From positions 1-21,762 of the forward strand of contig JAICTU010000099.1 in NCBI GenBank assembly GCA_025936205.1: a stretch of 21,762 nt of DNA, read 5' to 3'. The stretch is from Polyangiaceae bacterium. Its GTDB lineage: Bacteria; Myxococcota; Polyangia; Polyangiales; Polyangiaceae. Position 1 is the stretch's first letter; every line of letters starts with the position of its first letter. Below the pieces are notes generated by a model. It saw only the letters and a list, made by a program, of their open reading frames with translations. It was not told where the DNA came from and made no database searches. Below, piece after piece: positions 15,163 through 21,762 of the stretch. The position numbers were made by a program, and so were the translations under genes.

Positions 15163-15917
15163 TGCAGCGCGCTCGCGGCAAAGCGACCGGCGGCGGCTGG
15201 GCTGGGCTGGGCTCATTGTTGCTGGCCGCGGCTTCGGGCTGCGCCGGCAGTCACACCGTCGAGGCGCAGACCGCCAGCGCGTCCAAGCGTGCCGATTCGG
15301 CGCGCGGAGGCGACGGATCTCGCTGCGAATACAAGGGTCGGGTCGACCGCGAAGTGGCCGAATCCGTCGGCACGGGTGCCTTGCAGCCGAGCATCCGACG
15401 CGTGTATCGCGTCGTGGGTGAAGGGGAGCAGCGCCGGCGCATCCTGATCTGTCGCGAGGTGGACACCAACCTCGACGGCATCAAGGATCTGGTCCGGCGC
15501 TACAACGACCAGGGAGAGGTGATCGAAGAGCAGGCCGATTCCAACTACGACGGCAAGCTCGACACCTGGATTCGGTTCTCCAAGGGGCGCATTGCACAGG
15601 TCGACGTGGATCTGAACGGGGATGACTCACCCGACGAAACGCGATACTACGTGCGCGGAAAACTGAGCCGTGTTCAGCGCGATACCAATCACGACGGCAA
15701 GCCGGACATCTGGGAGATCTATGCCGGCGGCCATTTGGAGCGCATGGGCGTCGACGTCGATCACGACGGCCGCGTCGATCGCTGGAACCGAGACGAAGTG
15801 TCCGCTCACCAACCGCCCGCGGAACCAGACTCGAACGAGCCCGATGACGGACAAGCCAAGGCGGGAGCCGGTGACGAGGGCTCTGACGCTGCTGCTGGAG
15901 ACGAGCCGGAAAAGTAA
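15162..15917 (+). CDS. Repeat lipoprotein B, paralogue of the preceding gene
   Basis: 251 residues. The signal GLGSLLLAAASGC gives Cys27 as lipid anchor. Five Dx[DN]xDGxxD-type loops follow at 101-109, 126-134, 150-158 (GDDSPD, imperfect), 174-182 and 198-206, spaced 25, 24, 24 and 24 residues. The link to lipoprotein A is direct: both have (V/I)CR(G/E)(L/V)D.N.DG at the first strong loop, the same 24-residue period, units of the SNYDGKLDTWIRFSKGRI kind, and acidic low-complexity tails. The ATG overlaps the stop of A by one base (TGATG) behind a strong Shine-Dalgarno, so the two are probably made together in similar amounts. I infer tandem duplication and a shared structural or calcium-related role in the envelope; the partner and substrate are unknown. 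Confidence 0.8.
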   Translation: MQRARGKATGGGWAGLGSLLLAAASGCAGSHTVEAQTASASKRADSARGGDGSRCEYKGRVDREVAESVGTGALQPSIRRVYRVVGEGEQRRRILICREVDTNLDGIKDLVRRYNDQGEVIEEQADSNYDGKLDTWIRFSKGRIAQVDVDLNGDDSPDETRYYVRGKLSRVQRDTNHDGKPDIWEIYAGGHLERMGVDVDHDGRVDRWNRDEVSAHQPPAEPDSNEPDDGQAKAGAGDEGSDAAAGDEPEK

Positions 15918-15989
15918 TCGCAGCGGCAGCGCCCCCGTCAGCCGCCCAGCTACCGGAGCGAGCACGCGCCGGAGCGCGAGGTTGGGATC

Positions 15990-17132
15990 ATGACGCGCGA
16001 AGAACGTCGCCGGCCGGCAGGTGCTCGCAAGCCTGCGCCAGCCAGCGGTCGCGCTGATTCACGAAAGAAGCGCTCTCGCTCGACGGCCGGGGGCGGCGAG
16101 CTCGGGCATCGGTCCGGGTTCGCGGCAACGCGACGCCGAGCGCCCGCACGCGCCTTGCCGGGGGCCGATGAGTCGTTCCCCGAGGAGTCTTCTGCCCCGC
16201 TCGCGGCGGGGTCGAAGCAGCGAGTGCAGAAGGTGCTGGCGCGCGCCGGTCTGGCGTCACGCCGACAAGCCGAGGCGTTGATCGCCGAGGGACGGGTACG
16301 CGTGGGCGGCAGGCGGATCGACCACCAGGGCATGCTGGTCGATCCGCGGCACGACAGTATCTCGGTCGACGGCCGCCGCGTCGCGCCCGAGCCGCTCACG
16401 TACCTGCTGTTTCACAAGCCGCGCGAGGTGATGTGCACGATGCGCGATCCCCTGGGCCGGCGTTCGGTCGTGGATTACTTGCGCGGCGTGGAGACCCGCG
16501 TCGTACCCGTGGGTCGTTTGGACTACCAGACCAGCGGAGTCCTGCTGCTCACCAATGACGGCGATTTCGCGCGCGAGTTGCTGCACCCCAGCCGCGGAGT
16601 GCTCAAGGAGTACGTGCTCAAGCTCAAGGGGCCGGTCGACGCCGCGGGGCTCGAGCGCTTGCGTTCGCGGATCGACATCGGCGGCAAGCAAACCAAGCCG
16701 GCGCGCGTCGAGCGGCTCCGCGCGGACGATCACAATACGTGGCTCGTGATCACGCTGCAGGAAGGCAAGAACCGTCAGGTCCGGCGGCTCGCGGAGTACG
16801 CCGGATATCGTGTGATGCGCTTGACGCGTACCCGCTTCGCGGGGTTGGCGGCGGAGAGCCTTCGGCCGGGAGAGTGGAGGCAACTGTCCGCCGCCGAGGT
16901 GCGAGCGGTGCGCAGCCACTCCAAGACCGAGCCAGAGAATGCCGACAGCCTCCGCACGGGGAGCGCACGCGCTGTCGAGCGGCCGCATCCCGCAGCGCGC
17001 GCCACCAACGTCGCTGGCACGCGTCCGCGCAAGTCCGATGGGGCCCGCCCGCGCAAGCTGGAGGGGGGCCGCCTGCCCAAGGGCAAGGGTGGGAACCGCG
17101 GCGGCAGCAAAGGCGCACGCAGGCGCGGCTGA
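15990..17132 (+). CDS. rluB: 23S rRNA pseudouridine synthase, RsuA/RluB family
   Basis: 380 residues. The core (about 77-310) has an S4 RNA-binding domain, QRVQKVLARAGLASRRQAEALI and following, then the catalytic domain with GRLDYQTSG (175-183; Asp178 is the catalytic Asp) and LKEYVLKL, with QEGKNRQVRRL further on. RluB in E. coli converts U2605 of 23S rRNA; RluE, RluF and RsuA are related, so the exact site is not certain. A basic, Ala/Pro-rich N-terminal tail (1-76) and a Lys/Arg/Gly-rich C-terminal tail (about 312-380, ending GKGGNRGGSKGARRRG) flank the core and probably bind rRNA non-specifically. The ATG at 15990 has GAGG upstream. scpA/scpB, common neighbours of rluB elsewhere, are absent. 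A strong hairpin follows the stop. Confidence 0.9.
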   Translation: MTREERRRPAGARKPAPASGRADSRKKRSRSTAGGGELGHRSGFAATRRRAPARALPGADESFPEESSAPLAAGSKQRVQKVLARAGLASRRQAEALIAEGRVRVGGRRIDHQGMLVDPRHDSISVDGRRVAPEPLTYLLFHKPREVMCTMRDPLGRRSVVDYLRGVETRVVPVGRLDYQTSGVLLLTNDGDFARELLHPSRGVLKEYVLKLKGPVDAAGLERLRSRIDIGGKQTKPARVERLRADDHNTWLVITLQEGKNRQVRRLAEYAGYRVMRLTRTRFAGLAAESLRPGEWRQLSAAEVRAVRSHSKTEPENADSLRTGSARAVERPHPAARATNVAGTRPRKSDGARPRKLEGGRLPKGKGGNRGGSKGARRRG

Positions 17133-17170
17133 AACCAGCGGCAGCCCCGGGGTGAGGCTGCCGCTGTTTC
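17132..17170. terminator. Probable terminator of the RluB-type gene
   Basis: Perfect 11-bp stem cagcggcagcc (17136-17146) with ggctgccgctg (17156-17166), extended by gaaa/tttc across a one-base bulge, with a 9-base loop. It begins right at the stop codon and lies between convergent genes, so it may serve both. Only a three-T run follows. A second hairpin, ggcgct-cga-agcgcc, is at 17176-17190. Confidence 0.65.
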
Positions 17171-17208
17171 CATGCGGCGCTCGAAGCGCCAGGCGGCACG
17201 GCGCTGGG

Positions 17209-17673
17209 TTAGGCCGGCACGCCGTGGACGAGCGTCCGCGGCCCATCCCGAAAGAGCACACACAGCTTCTGTGCGGTGAGTGCCTCTTTGACGTAGCCCT
17301 CACCAAACTTCGGATGGTTGACGAGCTGCCCCACCTCGAACTTGCGATGGATCGAGTACGGCAGAAAGTCGGTCGAGTCCTTGTTGGCCACGTTTTGCAT
17401 CCATTCTTTGGCGCTGTTGGTCGCGCTGGATGCTTTGGGAGCTGCCGCCTGCTTCTTGGAGGAGCGGCTCCCGCTGGTGGCCGACGCCTCGCGCTCGGAG
17501 CGAGAGGGCGCGCCGCCCTCGCCCTTGGGGGCACGGTAGTTATGCTGCTTATTACAAGTGAGGCACAGTACCCGCTTGGCCGCGCCCTGTACCATCGCGA
17601 CAACGCGATGATTGAGGGTCATACGGCAAGAGGTGCACCATGCATCGATTTCGGAGCCTGCGGAGATAGTCAC
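17209..17673 (-). CDS. Zinc-ribbon protein with a possible Tudor-like C-terminal domain
   Basis: 154 residues from GTG 17673, with AAGG nine bases upstream on the minus strand. Two CxxC knuckles (Cys13/Cys16 in WCTSC, Cys37/Cys40 in LCLTC) form a four-Cys zinc site in the first 45 residues. A Lys/Ser/Ala-rich linker (50-85) follows. The end (about 110-152, FEVGQLVNHPKFGEGYVKEA...LCVLFRDGPRTLVHG) has the pattern of small SH3/Tudor-like barrels, such as the UvrD/PcrA C-terminus and CarD-like domains: G-x-V-x-H-x-x-F-G-x-G-x-V followed by V-x-F-x-D-G. A role in binding nucleic acid, RNA polymerase or a repair partner is inferred only from this domain shape. No recognised named family. Convergent with the pseudouridine synthase. 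Confidence 0.75.
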   Translation of the reverse strand: MTISAGSEIDAWCTSCRMTLNHRVVAMVQGAAKRVLCLTCNKQHNYRAPKGEGGAPSRSEREASATSGSRSSKKQAAAPKASSATNSAKEWMQNVANKDSTDFLPYSIHRKFEVGQLVNHPKFGEGYVKEALTAQKLCVLFRDGPRTLVHGVPA

Positions 17674-17877
17674 GTCGATTCGCCTTCCCCCGAAGTCCGT
17701 TCTTAGTGCGTCGATCCCACTCGATCGAGGGCAAAGACACTGCCTGAATTCACCCGGCCGAAGTCGGGGGCGATGGGGAGCCCAGGCCGAACGGATCAGA
17801 GCGCTCTCTACCCGAACTTCGCCTGTTACTCGTCCAGATCCCCCGCTTTGATATAGCGTCCAGGTCCGGCAATTGGT
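17674..17877. other. 204-bp intergenic region between two minus-strand genes
   Basis: No gene seen. It contains a perfect 10-bp palindrome ctcgatcgag (17720-17729), with tcgatc repeated just before it at 17711-17716. This may be an operator for the zinc-ribbon gene. No good -10/-35 pair was found. Confidence 0.35.
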
Positions 17878-18615
17878 CTAGCGGTCTTCGCCCTCGTGTC
17901 GCGTGGAATGGGCACTCGTCGAATGTGCACCTGAGGAATTGGGAGGGCTCGAGGGCACACCGGCTGGATGCACAGCCGCCGAACCGCGACCTGCAGCCGA
18001 ATCCCCACTCCGATTCGCGGAGGGCGGCTCGTACGCCCGACCCGCGGGCGAGACATCGGGACCCCGGCCAGCAGCCGAGGGATCCTGCTGCGTTCCGGGT
18101 GAGTGTGCACTGCTTGGGTGCACGCTCGCCGGATGTGTGGAGCGCGCGCTGCTCGGAACTTCGTCTTCCTTTGAGGTTATCTTGACCCGGACGCCAGGAG
18201 CGTCCCCATCGCGCGCCGAGAACTTCACCTGCATGGTCACATCCACGGAGAGACGTGTCAGCGCGCTCGCGATCTCATCGGCCACATTGGTGCGTTCGAT
18301 TAGCACCTTCAGCTCGCGCGCGACCAACCGGTAGACGTTTTGTTTTGTCTCTTCCAGCTGGATGAGCAGATGCTGGCTGAGCAGATGCAGCACTGCATCT
18401 TTCGGGATTTTCATCTCCGCGAGCAGCTGCCGCATCGGCTCGGCCGACAGATTTTTCGCGCCCGCATCGACGAGGCGCTTCAGCAGCTCCGACAAAACAC
18501 CGTCGCTGGGACCGCGACTCGGCCCCGAGCTTGGCCGCGAACGCGGCGGAATGCCCTCGCCCTCTGGCGGTCCTTTACACACGCTACCTCGCGGGTTTGT
18601 CCGGGGGTGGTACAT
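17878..18615 (-). CDS. Unrecognised protein: helical domain plus disordered Ser/Pro/His-rich tail
   Basis: 245 residues from ATG 18615; no ribosome binding site is seen there, and GTG 18582 (with GAGG close upstream) may be the real start. Residues 40-130 look strongly helical with heptad-like Leu/Val spacing (LLKRLVDAG, MRQLLAEMKIPKDAVLHLLSQ, VYRLVARELKVLIERTNVADEI). This is the pattern of small coiled-coil or phasin-like proteins, but I cannot assign a family. A short strand segment (VDVTMQVKFSARD...GVRVKITSKED, 124-151) follows. The last 95 residues are low complexity, rich in Ser, Pro, Ala, Gly and His (HPSSAHSPG, AHSTSAHSTRH), and probably disordered. No signal peptide. It is divergent from pepP. 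Confidence 0.65.
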   Translation of the reverse strand: MYHPRTNPRGSVCKGPPEGEGIPPRSRPSSGPSRGPSDGVLSELLKRLVDAGAKNLSAEPMRQLLAEMKIPKDAVLHLLSQHLLIQLEETKQNVYRLVARELKVLIERTNVADEIASALTRLSVDVTMQVKFSARDGDAPGVRVKITSKEDEVPSSARSTHPASVHPSSAHSPGTQQDPSAAGRGPDVSPAGRAYEPPSANRSGDSAAGRGSAAVHPAGVPSSPPNSSGAHSTSAHSTRHEGEDR

Positions 18616-18660
18616 CGGGAAGCAGCGCTGGTCAAATCCACTTTATCCGGAAGCGGCAGG

Positions 18661-18687
18661 TTGGAGCACTCACCGTTTTGGAGCACT
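18661..18687. repeat. Two 10-bp direct repeats in the divergent pepP promoter region
   Basis: ttggagcact occurs at 18661-18670 and again at 18678-18687, each followed by a CACC-containing stretch. The copies are 17 bases apart, just before the pepP start and after the divergent gene's start. They may be a regulator's tandem site. Confidence 0.45.
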
Positions 18688-18716
18688 TGTCACCCCGGCC
18701 GAGCTAGACTCCATTC

Positions 18717-20018
18717 GTGGTTGACTTCTCGCCCCATGTCGGGCGGCGCAAACACATCCAGCAGCAGATTGGACAGGGCGTACTGGTGTTGTTCGCGGCG
18801 GCCCCGACGCTGCGAAACAACGATGTTAAACACGAGTTCCGTCAGGACTCGGACTTTTACTACCTGACCGGCTTCGGCGAGCCCGACGCCGCGCTCGTGA
18901 TCACGGGCGGCGCCACTCCTCAAAGCACGCTGCTGGTGAGCCCCAGGGATCCCGAGCGCGAAGTATGGGAAGGGGCGCGATTGGGGGTCGATGGCGCGCA
19001 GCGTCTCGGCTTCGACGAGGTCTTGCCGATCGGGGAGATCGACGAACAACTGCCGCGGTTCTTGCTCGACCGCACGCACGTGGTTTGCCGTTTCGGCGGC
19101 GATTCGCTGGTCGATCAGCGCCTGGTGCGCGCGCTCGGGGTAGCGCGTCGGCAGATGCGCCGCGGAGCGGGGTGCCCCAGTTCGCTGGTTGACGTGGCCA
19201 CGCTGGTGCACGAGATGCGGCGCAACAAGGAGAGCTCGGAGATCGCGCTCCTGGAACGAGCCATCGAGATCAGTGGCGCGGCGCACCTCGCTGCGATGCG
19301 CGAAGCGCGCCCGGGAGCTCACGAATACGAGATCGAGGCCCTGCTGCGCGCAACCTTTCGCGCTCGGGGCAGCGAGCGAGTGGCCTATGAACCCATTGTC
19401 GGCTCGGGCCCGAACGCGACCATCCTGCACTACGTGAAAAATCAACGTCAGATGCTGGACGGGGAGCTGCTGCTGATCGACGCCGGCTGTGAATACGGTT
19501 ACTACGCGGCAGACATCACCCGCACGTTCCCCGTGAGCGGCAAATTCAACGCCGAACAGCGCGAGATCTACGAGCTGGTCCTCGCCGCGCAGAAGGCCTG
19601 CATCGCCGCGGCGGCTCCCGGCGTGACGCTCGAGGCGCTGCACCAGCAGGCCACGCGCGTGATCTGCGAGGGCCTCATCTCGCTGGGCGTGCTGAATGGT
19701 GGGGTCCGGGAGGCAGAGGAGACGGGCAGCTACAAGCCCTACTTCATGCACAAGACCAGCCACTACCTGGGCATGGATGTGCACGACGTGGGCCGGTACT
19801 TCGAGCAGGGCAAGCCCCGTCCCCTGGAGCCAGGGGTGGTGATCACGGTCGAGCCGGGCCTGTACTTCTCACCAGAGGCACCGGAGGCGGCAGCGCGCTT
19901 CCGGGGCATGGGCGTGCGCATCGAGGACGATCTGCTGATCCAAGCAAACGCGGCTCGTGTCCTGAGCGAGGCCGTGCCAAAAGAAGTGGATGAGATCGAA
20001 CGGGCCTGCCGCCAGTGA
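18717..20018 (+). CDS. pepP: Xaa-Pro aminopeptidase (aminopeptidase P)
   Basis: 433-residue cytosolic metallopeptidase that removes an N-terminal residue preceding proline. The N-terminal creatinase-like domain includes HEFRQDSDFYYLTGF (39-53). The pita-bread catalytic domain supplies the five dinuclear-metal ligands: Asp255 (LLIDAG), Asp266 (ADITRTFPV), His349 (HKTSHYLGMDVHD), Glu379 (VEPGLY) and Glu403 (RIEDD). This matches E. coli PepP in order and length (about 440). The start is GTG 18717, with no Shine-Dalgarno and a TAGACT box seven to twelve bases upstream, so leaderless translation is possible. The next gene overlaps its 3' end by 29 bases. Confidence 0.96.
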   Translation: MVDFSPHVGRRKHIQQQIGQGVLVLFAAAPTLRNNDVKHEFRQDSDFYYLTGFGEPDAALVITGGATPQSTLLVSPRDPEREVWEGARLGVDGAQRLGFDEVLPIGEIDEQLPRFLLDRTHVVCRFGGDSLVDQRLVRALGVARRQMRRGAGCPSSLVDVATLVHEMRRNKESSEIALLERAIEISGAAHLAAMREARPGAHEYEIEALLRATFRARGSERVAYEPIVGSGPNATILHYVKNQRQMLDGELLLIDAGCEYGYYAADITRTFPVSGKFNAEQREIYELVLAAQKACIAAAAPGVTLEALHQQATRVICEGLISLGVLNGGVREAEETGSYKPYFMHKTSHYLGMDVHDVGRYFEQGKPRPLEPGVVITVEPGLYFSPEAPEAAARFRGMGVRIEDDLLIQANAARVLSEAVPKEVDEIERACRQ

Positions 20019-20613
20019 GCTGCGCCGCGCCCGCGCCTGCTTGTGCGGGCTTTCAGTGTGGCTGGCGTGGGCCTGGGCGGCTCAGGCGGAGGCTCCGGCG
20101 CATGCGTCGCAGGCCGCTTCACAGCTGCATGGCCAGGCCTCGCTCTCCCTGGGGCGCGGTCTGCGCTTCAACAATCCTTACCGTCTCAGTAAGCCACTGG
20201 GGGATACCGCCGAGTCCGTTTCGCTCTCGGCGACCTATCTGGACGCAGGACTCGGCATCCTGTTCCCAATGGCTGCACGACTGGAGCACGGGGCAGCGCT
20301 GGACGCCTTGGTCGCGCTCGATGGCATCGATCAATTCGGCATCACGCCGTCCTATCTGCTGCAGTACGCTTCCAGTCCGCATCTGCGCTGGCACGCGCGG
20401 CTTGGGCTGCCCATCGTGGTCGCCCCAGATGCCTCGCTCGGGCTGGAGGCTGCGCTGGGGCCGTCCGTACCTGTCGCCTACGGCTTGGGCCTGACGGCGG
20501 AGCTCGTGGGCAGCGTCTTCTTCGGCGCCGCGACGGAGCAGAAGGGCGTGACGACCATCCCGATGCTGGCGCTGCAGCTGGGCATAGCCTTTGATGACCA
20601 CGTCAGCTGGTGA
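19990..20613 (+). CDS. Probable small outer-membrane beta-barrel protein
   Basis: 207 residues from ATG 19990, which lies inside the end of pepP (29-base overlap, different frame); no better start exists downstream. A signal peptide is visible (RRARACLCGLSVWLAWAWAAQA-EA, cleavage near 33-39). The mature part alternates hydrophobic and polar residues in strand-like runs with many Gly and aromatics (HGQASLSLGRGLRF, VSLSATYLDAGLGILF, GLGLTAELVGSVFF) and ends MLALQLGIAFDDHVSW. The final aromatic residue fits the signal read by the outer-membrane assembly machinery. Eight or so strands would fit the length. No specific family is recognised; a porin-like or OmpA-barrel-like role is a guess from shape. 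It is followed after 7 bases by a Cys-rich lipoprotein. Confidence 0.7.
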   Translation: MRSNGPAASELRRARACLCGLSVWLAWAWAAQAEAPAHASQAASQLHGQASLSLGRGLRFNNPYRLSKPLGDTAESVSLSATYLDAGLGILFPMAARLEHGAALDALVALDGIDQFGITPSYLLQYASSPHLRWHARLGLPIVVAPDASLGLEAALGPSVPVAYGLGLTAELVGSVFFGAATEQKGVTTIPMLALQLGIAFDDHVSW

Positions 20614-20620
20614 GAAAGAG

Positions 20621-21019
20621 ATGGACGAGCTCGACTCCTCGCGAGAGCCAGCCTCACGGCGAACGCCACGGGCGCTCCTGACGGCGCTGGCCCTGTTCTG
20701 CCTGGCGCCCACTCCCGGGGATATCGGTGGCTGCGGCCAACCCGCGCGCGATCTGGACCCGCAGGTCTTCTTCGAGTCGCAGCAGGCCATCGAGTGCCGG
20801 CGCTGTGAGGAATGCAGCATTCGCACCCGCGCGTGCGAGGACGCCTGTGACGCCGTCCCCGTGCCCGAGCAGTTTCCGGATGGTTGCTACCCGCTGGTCC
20901 ACGACGGGACGGTGTGCCTGCGGGCACTCACCCAAAGCTCGTGTGACGAGCATCGCAAAGTCATGGCTGATCCGCCACGCGTGCCGAGCGAATGCAACTT
21001 CTGTCCTGCGCTGCCCTGA
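20621..21019 (+). CDS. Cys-rich putative lipoprotein
   Basis: 132 residues from ATG 20621, with agaaagag directly before it and 7 bases after the barrel gene's stop; an in-frame ATG at 20594 is less likely. The signal RRTPRALLTALALFCLAPTPGDIGGC suggests Cys38 as lipid anchor, although the Asp near the lipobox is unusual. The mature part holds ten further Cys: C59-x2-C62-x2-C65-x6-C72-x3-C76, then 89, 99, 108, 125 and 128. An even number in an exported protein suggests about five disulfides; the CxxCxxC start could instead bind metal. No family recognised. Being coupled to an outer-membrane-type gene suggests a partner on the inner face of the outer membrane or at the cell surface. Confidence 0.7.
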   Translation: MDELDSSREPASRRTPRALLTALALFCLAPTPGDIGGCGQPARDLDPQVFFESQQAIECRRCEECSIRTRACEDACDAVPVPEQFPDGCYPLVHDGTVCLRALTQSSCDEHRKVMADPPRVPSECNFCPALP

Positions 21020-21032
21020 GGAGCCGGCGGGT

Positions 21033-21762
21033 TCAGGGGCCGTGCCAGCTGGCACCGAAGTCGTCCGAGGCCAGCACCGCATAGCTCCGGTGCTCGCGGT
21101 CGGCACCAGCGTAGAGCAGCACGCGCTCGCCGAGTGAGAGCAGGCGAGCCGGGACGGTGTCCGAGTCTGAGCCCGTTTCGGCAGCGTCGAAGGCGACGAC
21201 GGGCGGCGTCCAGGTCTGCCCATCGTCGCGGGACGAGAACACCCGCACGATGCCGCCGCGCGAAGCGGCCAGGATCGTGGCACCGCGCGCGCGGGCCGCG
21301 GAGAGTCCCAGCGCCGAGGCGGATTCGACCGCGACCGATTCGGGTACGCTCAGCTCGTGGCAGCGGCCCAGCGCTGGGCAGGAGCGAAAGACGGGCGGCT
21401 CGTGTCGCGCCTCATCGCTCAGGATGGCGACGGCTCCGTCGGCGTCGCAGGCGAATGAGAGCAAGCGCCGATCGGCGGAAGCCAGCGGCACGCTGCTGGC
21501 GAGCTGGCCCTTTTGCCAAGACTCCAGTTGCAGCGCCTCGCCGGTCGCGCCCAGTCGGAAACTGGTCGCCGCGTTTCCCACCGAGCAAGTGCCGAGGCGC
21601 AGTTGCTCGGCCAGATCGCCGGTGCTGGTGCGAGACCAGCTGCGACCAGCGTCGCGAGACCAGTAGGCCGACAAATTCGCATCGCGTCCGGTCGCCAGCA
21701 GGTAGCCGCCATCTGCCTGTTTGACCGCGGCGTAGCCGAGGTCCGCTGCCGGCAGCCCTCGC
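21033..21762 (-). CDS. Asp-box (BNR-type) repeat protein, 5' end outside the window
   Basis: The frame is open to the right edge, so the start lies beyond 21762. A TTG at 21674 is the only internal near-start and is not needed. Visible sequence (about 240 residues) has three Asp-box motifs SxDxGxxW: SRDAGRSW (21659-21636), SRDDGQTW (21233-21210) and SDDFGASW (21068-21045). Such boxes occur in the blades of beta-propeller sialidase-like and photosystem-assembly-like (Ycf48) proteins. An earlier strand (GGYLLATGRDANLSAYW) agrees with propeller blades. The Cys residues and the style suggest an exported protein, but the signal is not in view. Convergent with the Cys-rich lipoprotein, stops only 13 bases apart. 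Substrate and activity cannot be named. Confidence 0.75.
   Translation of the reverse strand, partial: RGLPAADLGYAAVKQADGGYLLATGRDANLSAYWSRDAGRSWSRTSTGDLAEQLRLGTCSVGNAATSFRLGATGEALQLESWQKGQLASSVPLASADRRLLSFACDADGAVAILSDEARHEPPVFRSCPALGRCHELSVPESVAVESASALGLSAARARGATILAASRGGIVRVFSSRDDGQTWTPPVVAFDAAETGSDSDTVPARLLSLGERVLLYAGADREHRSYAVLASDDFGASWHGP

Noticed and set aside
14083..15216. 377-codon minus-strand open frame opposite lipoprotein A
   Set aside because: Repetitive Val/His/Asp pattern is the complement of the 24-residue repeats.
21042..21055. 14-bp palindrome gtgccagctggcac near the convergent stops
   Set aside because: Lies inside the last codons of the Asp-box gene (SWHGP) and is explained by coding; not called a terminator.

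Overview
The window is high-GC, densely coded bacterial DNA with 22 protein genes (two cut by the window edges) and no rRNA, tRNA, CRISPR array, transposase or phage gene that I can see. The many lipoprotein signal peptides, an outer-membrane-type protein, repeats of the Asp-box and Dx[DN]xDG type, and housekeeping genes next to unrecognised ones suggest a Gram-negative, deltaproteobacterial/myxobacterial-type genome (Myxococcota). This is inference from gene style; no marker gene here proves the taxon.

Left block (1-6425, all minus strand): a partial gene leaves the window at position 23 behind an ideal Shine-Dalgarno. Upstream of it lies a tight run transcribed leftwards: cysteine synthase, mazG, rlmN, a biotin carboxylase and a phospho-sugar mutase. 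mazG/rlmN and carboxylase/mutase overlap by 4 bases (ATGA), and 12 bases separate rlmN from the carboxylase, so this is very probably one operon of housekeeping genes. A 15-bp tandem repeat sits between the cysteine synthase and mazG and runs into the mazG start.

Middle block (6426-14013): after a 563-bp non-coding stretch comes a plus-strand pair, a class II glutamine-amidotransferase-like protein that lacks the catalytic Cys and a lipoprotein. These converge on an NTF2-like lipoprotein and a MoxR AAA+ ATPase (minus), with a large imperfect palindrome filling the gap. Divergent from moxR is a flippase-like membrane protein (plus), which converges on lepA (minus) across a perfect 11-bp hairpin. 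A small ribbon-helix-helix regulator lies upstream of lepA, with a good sigma-70-type promoter and a palindrome in the promoter spacer.

Right block (14014-21762): two coupled paralogous lipoproteins made of 24-residue units with calcium-loop-like Dx[DN]xDGxxD motifs, then an RluB-type pseudouridine synthase (plus). Two minus-strand genes follow: a zinc-ribbon protein with a possible Tudor-like tail, and a helical protein with a disordered tail. Next comes a plus-strand group of pepP, a probable outer-membrane barrel and a Cys-rich lipoprotein, overlapping or nearly abutting. It converges on an Asp-box (BNR-type) protein that runs off the right edge.

The most unusual items are the degenerate amidotransferase with a probable leaderless promoter, the paired 24-residue-repeat lipoproteins, the long palindrome at 8491-8650, and the pentapeptide-coding tandem repeat at the mazG start. 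I see no defence or mobile system.
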